A stretch of DNA of 42,107 nucleotides, taken from an uncultured Clostridia bacterium. GTDB taxonomy: Bacteria > Bacillota > Clostridia > HGM11327. Each line of letters opens with the position of its first letter. The first letter of the stretch is position 1. This document shows positions 16,130-24,398 of the stretch, piece after piece. The stretch covers positions 1 to 42,107 of the forward strand of contig CAMEIT010000016.1 in the NCBI GenBank assembly GCA_945918795.1, written 5' to 3'. The notes under the pieces were generated by a model. It was not told the DNA's origin and did no database searches. It worked only from the letters and a program-made list of their open reading frames with translations. The position numbers were made by a program, and so were the translations under genes.

Positions 16130-17038
16130 ATGTATAATTACAACATTGAAGAGATTCTTTTTGACTTAAAGTCAGACAGAAAGAAGAAAGTAATTCTCGA
16201 TACGGATGCGTATAATGAAATCGATGATCAGTTTGCAATAGCTTATACCGTTCTTTCGGAAAAGACGCTCGACGTTTTGGGAATTACCGCGGCTCCGTTT
16301 CTGAACTATCGATGCACATCTCCCGAGGACGGAATGCTGAAATCATACGAAGAGATCAAGAAAGTTATTGCTCTTACAAATTCACAAAAGGAGATTCCGG
16401 TAAAAAGAGGCGCAAGAAATTTTCTCGTTGATGAAAAAACATATTCCGATTCCGAGGCTGTTGATTTTATAATAGAAAAAGCGCTTGAAAGCGACGAACG
16501 CATATATGTCATGGGAATAGGTGCACTGACAAACATTGCGTCGGCTCTTCTGAAAAATCCGGCTATTAAGGATAAAGTTGTAATTGTATGGATAGGCACT
16601 CATGCGCCAAAGACGAATCTTGTTGAGGACTTCAATATGCAGCAGGATTTTGCGGCTTCAAGAGTCCTGTTTGATTCCGAGGCACCTGTCGTGTTATTGC
16701 CTGTTCTGGGATGCATATCGGAAGCTTTTGTATACAGAGACGAGCTTGAGAAAGAAATGCAGAATAAAAACAAGCTTTGCGATTATTTGTACGAGATCAT
16801 GCTTGAATATCATGCGGATACGCCTAAACTGTCGAGCATGGTAATATGCGATGTTGCGTGCGTTGCGGCAGTAGGGCTTAAGGGTGCAACTTCATTTGAA
16901 ATAGGACCTTCGCCTATTGTGACAAAAGATATAAAAATGGTATATGATTCTAAGAGACATCCGATACTTACTGCTGTTAAGTTTGACGGAAAGCTAATGT
17001 ACAAGGATCTCTTTGAAAAGCTGCACTCCGCAAAATAA
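16130..17038 (+). CDS. Nucleoside hydrolase family protein, copy 1
   Basis: A 302-residue member of the IunH/URH1 nucleoside hydrolase family, which splits the N-glycosidic bond of nucleosides into base and ribose in the cytosol. The calcium-binding N-terminus is the variant DTDAYNEIDDQFAI, in which two more residues separate the first Asp pair from the DD pair than in the classic DTDPGxDDxxAI. A late DVACVAA segment provides the family's C-terminal Asp. AAAGGA lies before the ATG. Residues 1 to about 190 are identical to copy 2; the remainder differs at many positions, including the substrate-facing C-terminal part. Copy 1 may differ from copy 2 in nucleoside preference; that is inference. 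Confidence 0.88.
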   Translation: MYNYNIEEILFDLKSDRKKKVILDTDAYNEIDDQFAIAYTVLSEKTLDVLGITAAPFLNYRCTSPEDGMLKSYEEIKKVIALTNSQKEIPVKRGARNFLVDEKTYSDSEAVDFIIEKALESDERIYVMGIGALTNIASALLKNPAIKDKVVIVWIGTHAPKTNLVEDFNMQQDFAASRVLFDSEAPVVLLPVLGCISEAFVYRDELEKEMQNKNKLCDYLYEIMLEYHADTPKLSSMVICDVACVAAVGLKGATSFEIGPSPIVTKDIKMVYDSKRHPILTAVKFDGKLMYKDLFEKLHSAK

Positions 17039-17045
17039 TAATATA

Positions 17046-17088
17046 CGCTCATAAGGTTTATTCCAAGAAACCCTTGTGGTCGTTTTTT
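17046..17088 (+). terminator. Terminator of nucleoside hydrolase copy 1
   Basis: CGCTCATAAGG pairs with CCTTGTGGTCG (several G-U pairs, one mismatch) and runs into TTTTTT. It is the diverged counterpart of the terminator at 18382-18424. Confidence 0.7.
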
Positions 17089-17280
17089 ATAAACGGGATA
17101 CATAGATTCCTGTTATTATATCTGCGAACGGTTGAGTAGTCTGTATTCCGGTGAAGCCGAAGAAGTGCGAAGCTAAGAAGAATTGCGCCCGAACGCAGTG
17201 TTTATAACAGTATGCTTTGGTAGAGCATATTGACGGGTACTGAATTGGCAGAAATAAAAGACCTACTGCCCACGTGAAAA
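17060..17280 (-). pseudogene. Remnant of the 3' end of a MATE efflux gene
   Basis: On the minus strand this stretch still reads pieces such as VGLLFLP, SHFFGFTGIQTTQPFADI and TGI, which match the C-terminus of the intact MATE protein at 18394-19743 (VGLLFLP, SHFFGLTGIQAAQPFADV). Internal deletions remove the segments between them, and there is no 5' part. It is a by-product of the tandem duplication and should not make a functional protein. Confidence 0.88.
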
Positions 17281-17394
17281 ATAACAATATTTTAGCTTCG
17301 GATTGTTATATACCAAATAAAATTTATATTTATAATTGTAAAAATTAAGGCTGTTTTCGGCTTGAAATACAAATTTGTGAATAGAGCATTCACA

Positions 17395-17440
17395 TCGGAA
17401 AAGTATCTGTGTGCTTTTGCTTTGCGGATATTGATTCCGA
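17395..17440 (+). promoter_or_regulatory. Leader hairpin before nucleoside hydrolase copy 2
   Basis: Same TCGGAA/TTCCGA hairpin with inner GTATC/GATAT as before copy 1. The loop differs in length by one base while the stems are unchanged. Confidence 0.35.
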
Positions 17441-17455
17441 AGAAAGGATTTAAAT

Positions 17456-18364
17456 ATGTATAATTACAACATTGAAGAGATTCTTTTTGACTTAAAGTCA
17501 GACAGAAAGAAGAAAGTAATTCTCGATACGGATGCGTATAATGAAATCGATGATCAGTTTGCAATAGCTTATACCGTTCTTTCGGAAAAGACGCTCGACG
17601 TTTTGGGAATTACCGCGGCTCCGTTTCTGAACTATCGATGCACATCTCCCGAGGACGGAATGCTGAAATCATACGAAGAGATCAAGAAAGTTATTGCTCT
17701 TACAAATTCACAAAAGGAGATTCCGGTAAAAAGAGGCGCAAGAAATTTTCTCGTTGATGAAAAAACATATTCCGATTCCGAGGCTGTTGATTTTATAATA
17801 GAAAAAGCGCTTGAAAGCGACGAACGCATATATGTCATGGGAATAGGTGCACTGACAAACATTGCGTCGGCTCTTCTGAAAAATCCGGCTATTAAGGATA
17901 AAGTTGTAATTGTATGGATAGGCACTCATGCGCCAAAGACGAATCTTGTAGAGGACTTCAATATGCAGCAGGATTTTGCGGCTTCAAGAGTCTTGTTTGA
18001 TTCCGAGGCACCTGTCGTGTTGTTGCCGGCTCAAGGATGCGTATCGGAAGTACCTATTTTCAGAGATGAGCTTGCAAGGGAAATGCCGAATAAAAATAAG
18101 CTCTGCGATTATCTGTACGAGATTTTGCTTGAATATCATGCGGATACGCCTGAAGAATCGGGCATAATAATATGGGACGTTGCGTGCATTGCGGCAGTGG
18201 CACTCAATGACGCTGTAACATTTGAAATGGGTCCCTCGCCTATTGTGACAAAGGACATAAAAATGGTTTATGATCCAAAGAGACATCCGATATTGACCGC
18301 TGTTGAGGTTGACGGCAAGAAAATGTTCAAGGATCTCTTTGAAAAGCTTCATTCCGTAAAATGA
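17456..18364 (+). CDS. Nucleoside hydrolase family protein, copy 2
   Basis: A 302-residue paralogue of copy 1 with the same DTDAYNEIDDQFAI metal-binding start and an intact late segment WDVACIAA. The first ~190 residues are identical to copy 1; after LLP the two drift apart, for example VLGCISEAFVYRDE in copy 1 against AQGCVSEVPIFRDE here. Both copies are full length with good ribosome binding sites, so both are probably functional. It is convergent with the intact MATE gene, and its terminator overlaps the end of that gene. Confidence 0.88.
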   Translation: MYNYNIEEILFDLKSDRKKKVILDTDAYNEIDDQFAIAYTVLSEKTLDVLGITAAPFLNYRCTSPEDGMLKSYEEIKKVIALTNSQKEIPVKRGARNFLVDEKTYSDSEAVDFIIEKALESDERIYVMGIGALTNIASALLKNPAIKDKVVIVWIGTHAPKTNLVEDFNMQQDFAASRVLFDSEAPVVLLPAQGCVSEVPIFRDELAREMPNKNKLCDYLYEILLEYHADTPEESGIIIWDVACIAAVALNDAVTFEMGPSPIVTKDIKMVYDPKRHPILTAVEVDGKKMFKDLFEKLHSVK

Positions 18365-18381
18365 TGTAAATTTCTTTTATT

Positions 18382-18424
18382 CGACCATAAGGGTTATTCC
18401 AATGAATCCTTATGGTCGTTTTTT
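18382..18424 (+). terminator. Terminator of nucleoside hydrolase copy 2, overlapping the MATE 3' end
   Basis: CGACCATAAGG and CCTTATGGTCG form 11 perfect pairs around a 15-nt loop and lead into TTTTTT on the + strand. The MATE stop codon (18394-18396) lies inside the loop, so the right arm is also coding sequence for the MATE C-terminus. Confidence 0.9.
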
Positions 18425-19743
18425 ATAAAATATATCATAAACGGTATACAAATTATTCCCGTTAAAACATCTGCGAACGGTTGAGCGGCTTGTATACCCG
18501 TAAGACCGAAAAAGTGCGAGCCTATAAACAATGCGGGGATCAGTATTGCGCCCGAACGAAGTGTTGATAACAGCGATGCCATTTCAGCTTGCTGTATACT
18601 TTGGTAGAGCATATTGACGGGCACGGAAAGCGGCAGAAATAAAAGTCCAACGCACGCAAAGCGCAGTGCAACTGTTCCGACTTCAATAACCTTCTCACTT
18701 TTCTGGAAAATATATATAATGCTGTCTGCGAAAACAAATCCGAGGACGGATATTATTCCGACGACACATAATCCGAATATTGTGGTAAAAAGAAGTCCTT
18801 TTTTGACTCTCTTGTATTTTTTTGCCTCGTAATTGAATGCGCATACAGGCTGGAAGCCTTGCCCTATTCCGAGACCTATGCACATAACAAACGATGAGAA
18901 GCGGTTTACAACGCTCATTGCGGCAATCGCGGCGTCGCCGAACGGCTTTGTGAGATTATTGAGCAGTCCGTTTGAAATGGACGTAAGCCCCTGACGTATG
19001 AGCGACGGAAAACCGCACCTTATTATATTGAAATATATATTTATTTTGCGGCTGACTGACTTAATCGATATGGTACTCTGTGCGTATTTCATGTAAAGTA
19101 TAAGGAGTATGGTGAAGCTTATTGCCTGCGATATGGCAGTGGATAAGCCTGCACCGTATACGCCGAGTCCTACTTGCATAATGAGTATATAATCGCCGAG
19201 TATATTTATGAATCCGCCTATTGTAAGTCCTATCATTGCATAGAATGCTTTCCCCTCGTAACGAAGATTGTTGTTGAGCACAAGAGAGCATACCATAAAC
19301 GGGCATGATAAAAGCACCCACATTCCATAATCCTTTGCATAGGGAAGAATTGTAGGCGTGCTGCCGAGGAGATTCATGAACGGTTCGATAAAAATGAACC
19401 CGAATATCGTAAGCAGTGTACCGAGAAAAGCACCCGAAAAGAATGCTGTTGAAACATATTTTGACGCTTCGTCTGTATTTTTGTCGGCGAGAAATTTTGA
19501 TACATATGTTCCGGAGCCGTGCCCGAACATGAAGGCTATTGCCTGAATAATTGCTTGCAGTGTGAACAGTATTCCCGTTGCCGCCTGCTGACTTTCTCCG
19601 AGAGTACCGACAAAATAAGTATCTGCCAGATTGTATATATTGGTAATGAGCATAGAGACCGTTGTCGGGATTCCGAGTGACATTATCAATCTTGAAACGG
19701 GCGTTTGCGTCATTTTTTCGTAATGCTTTTCAGCTTTGGTCAA
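18394..19743 (-). CDS. MATE family efflux transporter
   Basis: A 449-residue inner-membrane protein with the 12 hydrophobic segments of the MATE family in two bundles. Typical parts are SLGIPTTVSMLITNIYNLADTYFVG (given as SLGIPTTVSMLITN then YNLADTYFVG), FGHGSGTYVSK, and in the second half GLGIGQGFQPVCAFNYEAKK. It exports cationic compounds or metabolites by Na+ or H+ exchange; the substrate is unknown. Length is normal. Only its last ~80 codons were copied in the local duplication. TTGACC and GGAGGAATATAATTTTG features upstream give a GGAGG ribosome binding site about 11 nt before the ATG. Confidence 0.92.
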   Translation of the reverse strand: MTKAEKHYEKMTQTPVSRLIMSLGIPTTVSMLITNIYNLADTYFVGTLGESQQAATGILFTLQAIIQAIAFMFGHGSGTYVSKFLADKNTDEASKYVSTAFFSGAFLGTLLTIFGFIFIEPFMNLLGSTPTILPYAKDYGMWVLLSCPFMVCSLVLNNNLRYEGKAFYAMIGLTIGGFINILGDYILIMQVGLGVYGAGLSTAISQAISFTILLILYMKYAQSTISIKSVSRKINIYFNIIRCGFPSLIRQGLTSISNGLLNNLTKPFGDAAIAAMSVVNRFSSFVMCIGLGIGQGFQPVCAFNYEAKKYKRVKKGLLFTTIFGLCVVGIISVLGFVFADSIIYIFQKSEKVIEVGTVALRFACVGLLFLPLSVPVNMLYQSIQQAEMASLLSTLRSGAILIPALFIGSHFFGLTGIQAAQPFADVLTGIICIPFMIYFIKNDHKDSLE

Positions 19744-19910
19744 AATTATATTCCTCCGAATGGAAAATGTTTGTCAGGCAGACTTTATATAACGATACCG
19801 AATATCTGCCCTCAAATCGTGAAGCATAATATAAAACGTTATTATTTTATCACAAAAAATCCTCGGATGCAATACAATAATTCGGCAGTAGGCAAAATTT
19901 GCAGACGGAA

Positions 19911-19950
19911 ACAAAAAGCTCCCCGCACATTCGATTTTACGGGGAGCATA
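19911..19950 (-). terminator. Intrinsic terminator of prmA
   Basis: GCTCCCCG and CGGGGAGC pair around a 14-nt loop; on the minus strand the hairpin is followed by TTTTTGTTT. It lies just after the prmA stop. Confidence 0.88.
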
Positions 19951-19955
19951 TATTT

Positions 19956-20927
19956 TTATTTGATTTTACTTACTATACAGCACCATTCGTTGAGAACCTC
20001 GGAGCTTACAATCTCAAATCCCGCCGATTCAAGTGCTTCTTTTACTTCATCGATACGAGCTTCGATTATTCCGGATGCGATGAAAACGGAGCTTTTATTC
20101 ATGAAAGCGGGAATCATGGGCAGCATTGCGATTATTATGTCTGCCATTATGTTTGCGACTACGATGTCGCTTGTGTGCTTTGGCAGAGTGCATGAAAAGC
20201 TGTCATCGAGAATATTGCCGACCTTGACTGAATATTTATTTTCGGGAATATTGTTCATATTCATGTTTTCTTTGACAATAACGTCTGCGTTGGGGTCAAT
20301 GTCTATACATTCTGCGTGCTCGGCACCCAAAAGCAGTGACGCAATCGAGAGAATACCGCTTCCCGTACCTATATCCATTACATTTTTTATGTTCGCATTG
20401 TTGTCAAACGCATTCTCTATTGCCGAAATGCAAAGCTGAGTCGTTTCGTGCGAGCCTGTGCCGAATATTCCGCCCGGATTTATTGTGAGGATAAGTCTGT
20501 TGTCAGATATATCGACGCTTTCCCACTCGGGCACTATAAGAAATTTGTTTCCGACATCCATTGGCTTGAAAAACTTTTTCCAATTGTTGACCCAATCCTC
20601 ATTCTGAATGTTTGTTACCGATACAGCAAGTCTGCCGAGGTCAAAATCGGGAAGCTCCTGCGGCATACGCGAAAGAAATCCTTTTATTTCATTCAGCTGG
20701 TCGTAGCCTGCCGGGGCATCGCCTATGTACGCGCATACATAAGCCTCTTCGTTTTGCTTTTTGAGTACGTCGTCATCTATATAGTCCCACGTGTAATCCT
20801 TCTGAGGCATTTTATAATCGTCGGGATTAAATATTTCAAGCCCGTATATGCCCATTGCATACAGCGCGGAAGATACAAGTTCACATCCTGCCGGTGTTGT
20901 AAATATTTTGACTTTGAGCCAATCCAT
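19956..20927 (-). CDS. prmA: Ribosomal protein L11 methyltransferase
   Basis: A 323-residue class I SAM methyltransferase that methylates ribosomal protein L11 on lysine and N-terminal amino groups. The N-terminal substrate-binding region (MDWLKVKIFTTPAGCELV) is followed by the motif NPGGIFGTGSHETT, the SAM motif MDIGTGSGILSIA and VVANIMADIII, all typical of PrmA. Length is normal for the clostridial form. AGGAGAATAAA precedes the ATG. It is a single gene, divergent from the mannosidase gene. Confidence 0.95.
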   Translation of the reverse strand: MDWLKVKIFTTPAGCELVSSALYAMGIYGLEIFNPDDYKMPQKDYTWDYIDDDVLKKQNEEAYVCAYIGDAPAGYDQLNEIKGFLSRMPQELPDFDLGRLAVSVTNIQNEDWVNNWKKFFKPMDVGNKFLIVPEWESVDISDNRLILTINPGGIFGTGSHETTQLCISAIENAFDNNANIKNVMDIGTGSGILSIASLLLGAEHAECIDIDPNADVIVKENMNMNNIPENKYSVKVGNILDDSFSCTLPKHTSDIVVANIMADIIIAMLPMIPAFMNKSSVFIASGIIEARIDEVKEALESAGFEIVSSEVLNEWCCIVSKIK

Positions 20928-21026
20928 TTTATTCTCCTTTTGAGTAATTAAATCACAGCTTTAACGGGAATCGAATGCTTCAAAAACCCGTTACACATTT
21001 TCCGCCGCCGAAACGGCAGTGTACTT

Positions 21027-21035
21027 ATTATACCA
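21027..21035 (-). promoter_or_regulatory. Extended -10 promoter of prmA
   Basis: TGG-TATAAT on the minus strand, an extended -10, without a good -35. The leader would be about 90 nt and contains AACGGG/CCCGTT, which can form a small hairpin. Confidence 0.45.
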
Positions 21036-21083
21036 CAAAAAATGAAAATATGATTATAAATTTGATATTTGCAAAAAATTTGA

Positions 21084-21112
21084 TTGACTTTTACCCGCTA
21101 TATTGTTATAAT
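21084..21112 (+). promoter_or_regulatory. Consensus sigma-A promoter of the mannosidase operon
   Basis: TTGACT, 17 nt, TATAAT. The predicted start is near 21119, 77 nt before the gene. The leader has a small hairpin CGGAAA/TTTCCG and an imperfect ATGAAACGTTTTTA that recalls half of a LacI-type operator. Confidence 0.8.
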
Positions 21113-21195
21113 ATTCTTGCCTGCAATGCGGAAACGGAATTTCCGAATTGACACGCATGAAACGTTTTTAATTGTTGCAATGAAGGGAGACAATA

Positions 21196-24100
21196 ATGAG
21201 GTACGTAAGCGAACTGATAGAAACGACGCTTGATACAGTAAATAAATACAGAACTGTAAGCACAATACCGTGTGGCGATTTCTATTATAAGGAATGCGGA
21301 TACAAAACCGACAACAACATTCCGGAAATTGATGATACTTGGGAAAAATGGCCTGCAACGGCTCAGTTCTCGGGTCTTGATAAACATTTTTGGGTGCGCG
21401 GCACCATAAAAACTCCGGATTCCATACCGGAGGACACATATCTTGTTCTTGAATGCGCAAGACGCGGAGCAAATCCTCAGACGATTCTTTATCTCAACGG
21501 AAAGATGATGCAGGGCCTTGACGGGAATCACTCAACTGCAAGAATCGAGTGCGGCAAAGAATACGATGTTGTTCTGTATATTTATTTTGACGGCGTTAAT
21601 CCGGGCGACGCTATGATCCGGCCGTGCATGAAGATCAAATCAAAGAAGGTTGAAAAGGCATATTTTGATATGCAGGTTCCTTTTGAGGCGGCTAAATGCT
21701 TCGATACGGATGCTGCGGAAAAGAAGCTTATGTTCAAGCACCTTGAAATTGCTTGTCTCATGATAGATAAAACGCACGAGGGCAGAAAGGAATTCTTTGA
21801 TTCACTTGAAGCCGCAGACGAGTACATGATAAAGGAATTTTATGAGAAGGAATGCGGCAAGGGCGACCTCGTTGTAAGCTGTCTCGGACATTCACACATT
21901 GATATTGCATGGAGATGGACTGTTGACCAGACTAAGGAAAAAGCACAGCGTTCATTCGGTACGGTACTTCAGCTCATGAAGGAATATCCTGAATTCCTTT
22001 TCATGATGAGCCAGCCTCAGCTTTATGAATTCCTCAAGACGGAATCTCCTGAGCTTTATCAAGAGCTCAAGGAACGTGTTAAAGAGGGCAGATGGGAAGT
22101 CGAGGGCGCAATGTGGCTTGAGTCGGATTGCAATATTCCGAGCGGCGAAAGCTTTGTAAGACAGCTCATCAGAGGTAAGAAATTCATTCGCGACGAGTTC
22201 GGCAAGGAGTCCAAAACATTGTGGATACCCGATGTTTTCGGTTACAGTGCAGCTCTTCCGCAGATACTCAAAAAAGCAGGCGTTGAGAACTTCGTAACGG
22301 GCAAAATAAGCTGGTGCGACGTAAACTCCATGCCTAACGATACATTCTATTGGAAGGGTATTGACGGAACGGAAATATTCACACATTTCCTCACAACAAA
22401 GGACTTCAACATTCATACATGGTTCCCGGAAAAGACTCATGAATATGTTATGTTCAACGGTATGCTCGACCCACGCGAGGTAAAGAGTACGTACGATGTT
22501 TACCGCACAAAAACATGGAATTCCGAAACACTGCATACATTCGGTTTCGGTGACGGCGGCGGCGGCCCGACGTATGAAATGCTCGAGCGTTACAGAAGAC
22601 TTCAGAAAGGTCTCCCGGGCATTCCGAAGACTCAGATGTCAACTCTTGATGACTTCCTTGCAAGAATCAAGGATAATTTCGATGACAGCTGTAAAAAGCT
22701 CAGAGAAACACCGCGTTGGGACGGCGAGCTTTATCTTGAATATCACCGCGGAACATACACGTCAATCGCTCAGATCAAGCGCAATAACCGTAAAGCTGAA
22801 TTTGCTTTGCGTAAGGCGGAAACTCTCGCCGTTATGGACGAGCTGTTCTTCAACAATAAATATGATTCAGAAGCTTTTGACGGTATGTGGAAGCTTATGT
22901 GCCTTAACCAATTCCACGATATTATCCCCGGCTCCGCAATAGAACCTGTATATAAGAGGTCAAACGAAGAGTACGGCAGAATATTTGAGGGAACAGGCAA
23001 CATCATAGGAAACAGCATTAAGAATATTGCCGAAAACGTTAAATCCGACGGCGGAATACTCGTTTACAACATGAACTCCCATGAGGGAAAAGGCGTTGTT
23101 GAATATGACGGCGGCGTTTACACGACAGAAAATATTCCTCCTATGGGTTATGCTGTTGTTGATAGCCTTTACAGCGAGAATCATGCGGTAATAACCGAAA
23201 ACTCGATTGAAAACGAATATTTCCGCATTAAATTCAACGATATGGGCTATATGGAATCTATCTACGACAAGCGCGAGGACAGAGAATTGCTCAGAAAGGG
23301 CGAACTCGGCAATGAGCTTCTCGCATATGAGGATTATCCGTACCATTGGGACGCATGGGAGCTTTCTCACTATACTCGTCTCAAACCGCATCCGATGGAT
23401 GAGCTTGTTTCGGCAGTACCGTACAGAAACGGCGCGGCGGCAGGTATAACATTCACATGGAGATTTATGGATTCCATAATAAAGCAGGATGTTGTTGTAT
23501 ACGATAATATTCCGAGAATTGATGTTCTGAACGACATCGATATGAAGCAGATACACGTTCTCATAAAGGCACTCTTCCCGTTCGATGTAAGAACAACAAA
23601 GACTGTAAGCGAAATACAGTACGGACATACGGAGCGTCCGTATCACATGAATACATCGTGGGATGAGGCTAAGTTTGAGACGTGTATGCACAAATGGGTT
23701 GATGTATCCGATAACGGCTACGGCGTTTCACTCCTCAATGACTGCAAATACGGCTTCAGCTCATACAACAACACGCTCGCACTTACGCTCTTAAAGAGCC
23801 CCGAATCTCCTTATTACAAGGGCGATTGCAGACAGCACAAGTTTACTTACTCAATCTATCCGCACCATGCAAACGCTGCTCTCGGCGGAACGGTTGAGGA
23901 AGCTTACAGACTTAATGCACCTCTTACGGCTGTCAATGTTGCCGCAAATAAAAACGGTGCTCTGCCGGATAGATTCTCTATGGTAACGTGCAACTGCGAC
24001 AACATTACGGTTGAAGTGCTCAAAAAGGCTGAAAACAATGACGGCATAGTAGTTCGTCTTTACGATGCTCATAACATGGTATCAAAGCCGACGCTTAAGT

Positions 24101-24231
24101 TCGGATTCCCTGTTAAAGAGGCGTATATCACAAATCTCCTTGAAGAAGAGCCTGTTCCGGTAGAGGTTAAGGATAACTCGGTAACGGTAAATGTCGGAAC
24201 GTTTGAAATAATTACACTGCTCTTGAAGTAA
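21196..24231 (+). CDS. GH38 alpha-mannosidase
   Basis: A 1011-residue glycoside hydrolase of family 38, which releases alpha-linked mannose. An N-terminal beta domain (about 1-220) precedes the catalytic domain, which opens with GHSHIDIAWRW (zinc ligands His234 and Asp236) and contains WIPDVFGYS with the probable nucleophile Asp346, also a zinc ligand. The His in NQFHDIIPGS is another conserved active-site residue. Beta-sandwich domains fill the rest. There is no signal peptide, so it acts in the cytosol on imported oligosaccharides. It has GAAGGGAGA upstream and a strong promoter. The dehydrogenase and isomerase that follow may use the released sugar. Confidence 0.94.
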   Translation: MRYVSELIETTLDTVNKYRTVSTIPCGDFYYKECGYKTDNNIPEIDDTWEKWPATAQFSGLDKHFWVRGTIKTPDSIPEDTYLVLECARRGANPQTILYLNGKMMQGLDGNHSTARIECGKEYDVVLYIYFDGVNPGDAMIRPCMKIKSKKVEKAYFDMQVPFEAAKCFDTDAAEKKLMFKHLEIACLMIDKTHEGRKEFFDSLEAADEYMIKEFYEKECGKGDLVVSCLGHSHIDIAWRWTVDQTKEKAQRSFGTVLQLMKEYPEFLFMMSQPQLYEFLKTESPELYQELKERVKEGRWEVEGAMWLESDCNIPSGESFVRQLIRGKKFIRDEFGKESKTLWIPDVFGYSAALPQILKKAGVENFVTGKISWCDVNSMPNDTFYWKGIDGTEIFTHFLTTKDFNIHTWFPEKTHEYVMFNGMLDPREVKSTYDVYRTKTWNSETLHTFGFGDGGGGPTYEMLERYRRLQKGLPGIPKTQMSTLDDFLARIKDNFDDSCKKLRETPRWDGELYLEYHRGTYTSIAQIKRNNRKAEFALRKAETLAVMDELFFNNKYDSEAFDGMWKLMCLNQFHDIIPGSAIEPVYKRSNEEYGRIFEGTGNIIGNSIKNIAENVKSDGGILVYNMNSHEGKGVVEYDGGVYTTENIPPMGYAVVDSLYSENHAVITENSIENEYFRIKFNDMGYMESIYDKREDRELLRKGELGNELLAYEDYPYHWDAWELSHYTRLKPHPMDELVSAVPYRNGAAAGITFTWRFMDSIIKQDVVVYDNIPRIDVLNDIDMKQIHVLIKALFPFDVRTTKTVSEIQYGHTERPYHMNTSWDEAKFETCMHKWVDVSDNGYGVSLLNDCKYGFSSYNNTLALTLLKSPESPYYKGDCRQHKFTYSIYPHHANAALGGTVEEAYRLNAPLTAVNVAANKNGALPDRFSMVTCNCDNITVEVLKKAENNDGIVVRLYDAHNMVSKPTLKFGFPVKEAYITNLLEEEPVPVEVKDNSVTVNVGTFEIITLLLK

Positions 24232-24240
24232 AAAGTCATG

Positions 24241-24345
24241 GGCTTCGGGGACTTTTGAGAATAAGGTTCCCGAGCCTTAAGGGATAAGCCTTCAAGGAAC
24301 GGTTTTTGAATAACGTATGATTGTGGGTGCTTGAACAGAGCACCC
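24241..24345 (+). other. Two RNA hairpins between mannosidase and dehydrogenase genes
   Basis: GGCTTCGGGGAC (24241-24252) pairs with GTTCCCGAGCC (24266-24276) with one bulge. A second hairpin GGGTGC..GCACCC (24325-24345) is followed by a short GAATTTT. The second may be a weak terminator, so downstream genes may be expressed at lower level or have their own promoter. Confidence 0.45.
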
Positions 24346-24398
24346 GAATTTTAATATATTTATTTATACCACTCAAACATTAAAAAGAAAGAAATAAA

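Larger units (their letters stand above)
16020..18640. repeat. Tandem duplication (~1.3 kb): leader + nucleoside hydrolase + MATE 3' end
   Basis: Unit A (about 16020-17280) and unit B (about 17346-18640) align with an offset of 1326. Each has the same leader, a nucleoside hydrolase gene, a convergent hairpin terminator and the 3' end of a minus-strand MATE gene; only the MATE gene of unit B is intact. The first 494 nt of the two hydrolase genes (16130-16623) look identical base for base, after which they diverge clearly. Confidence 0.92.

Noticed and set aside
17087..17287. 66-residue ORF on the minus strand as a real small membrane protein
   Set aside because: It is part of the MATE remnant; the residues are fragments of the MATE C-terminus joined by deletions.
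19705..20439. 244-residue ORF on the + strand opposite prmA
   Set aside because: It is antisense to prmA and the MATE promoter region, lacks a ribosome binding site and has no recognisable domain.
21158..21170. CcpA/LacI-type operator in the mannosidase leader
   Set aside because: Only the left half fits; the centre is too short for cre and the right half lacks the CA end.
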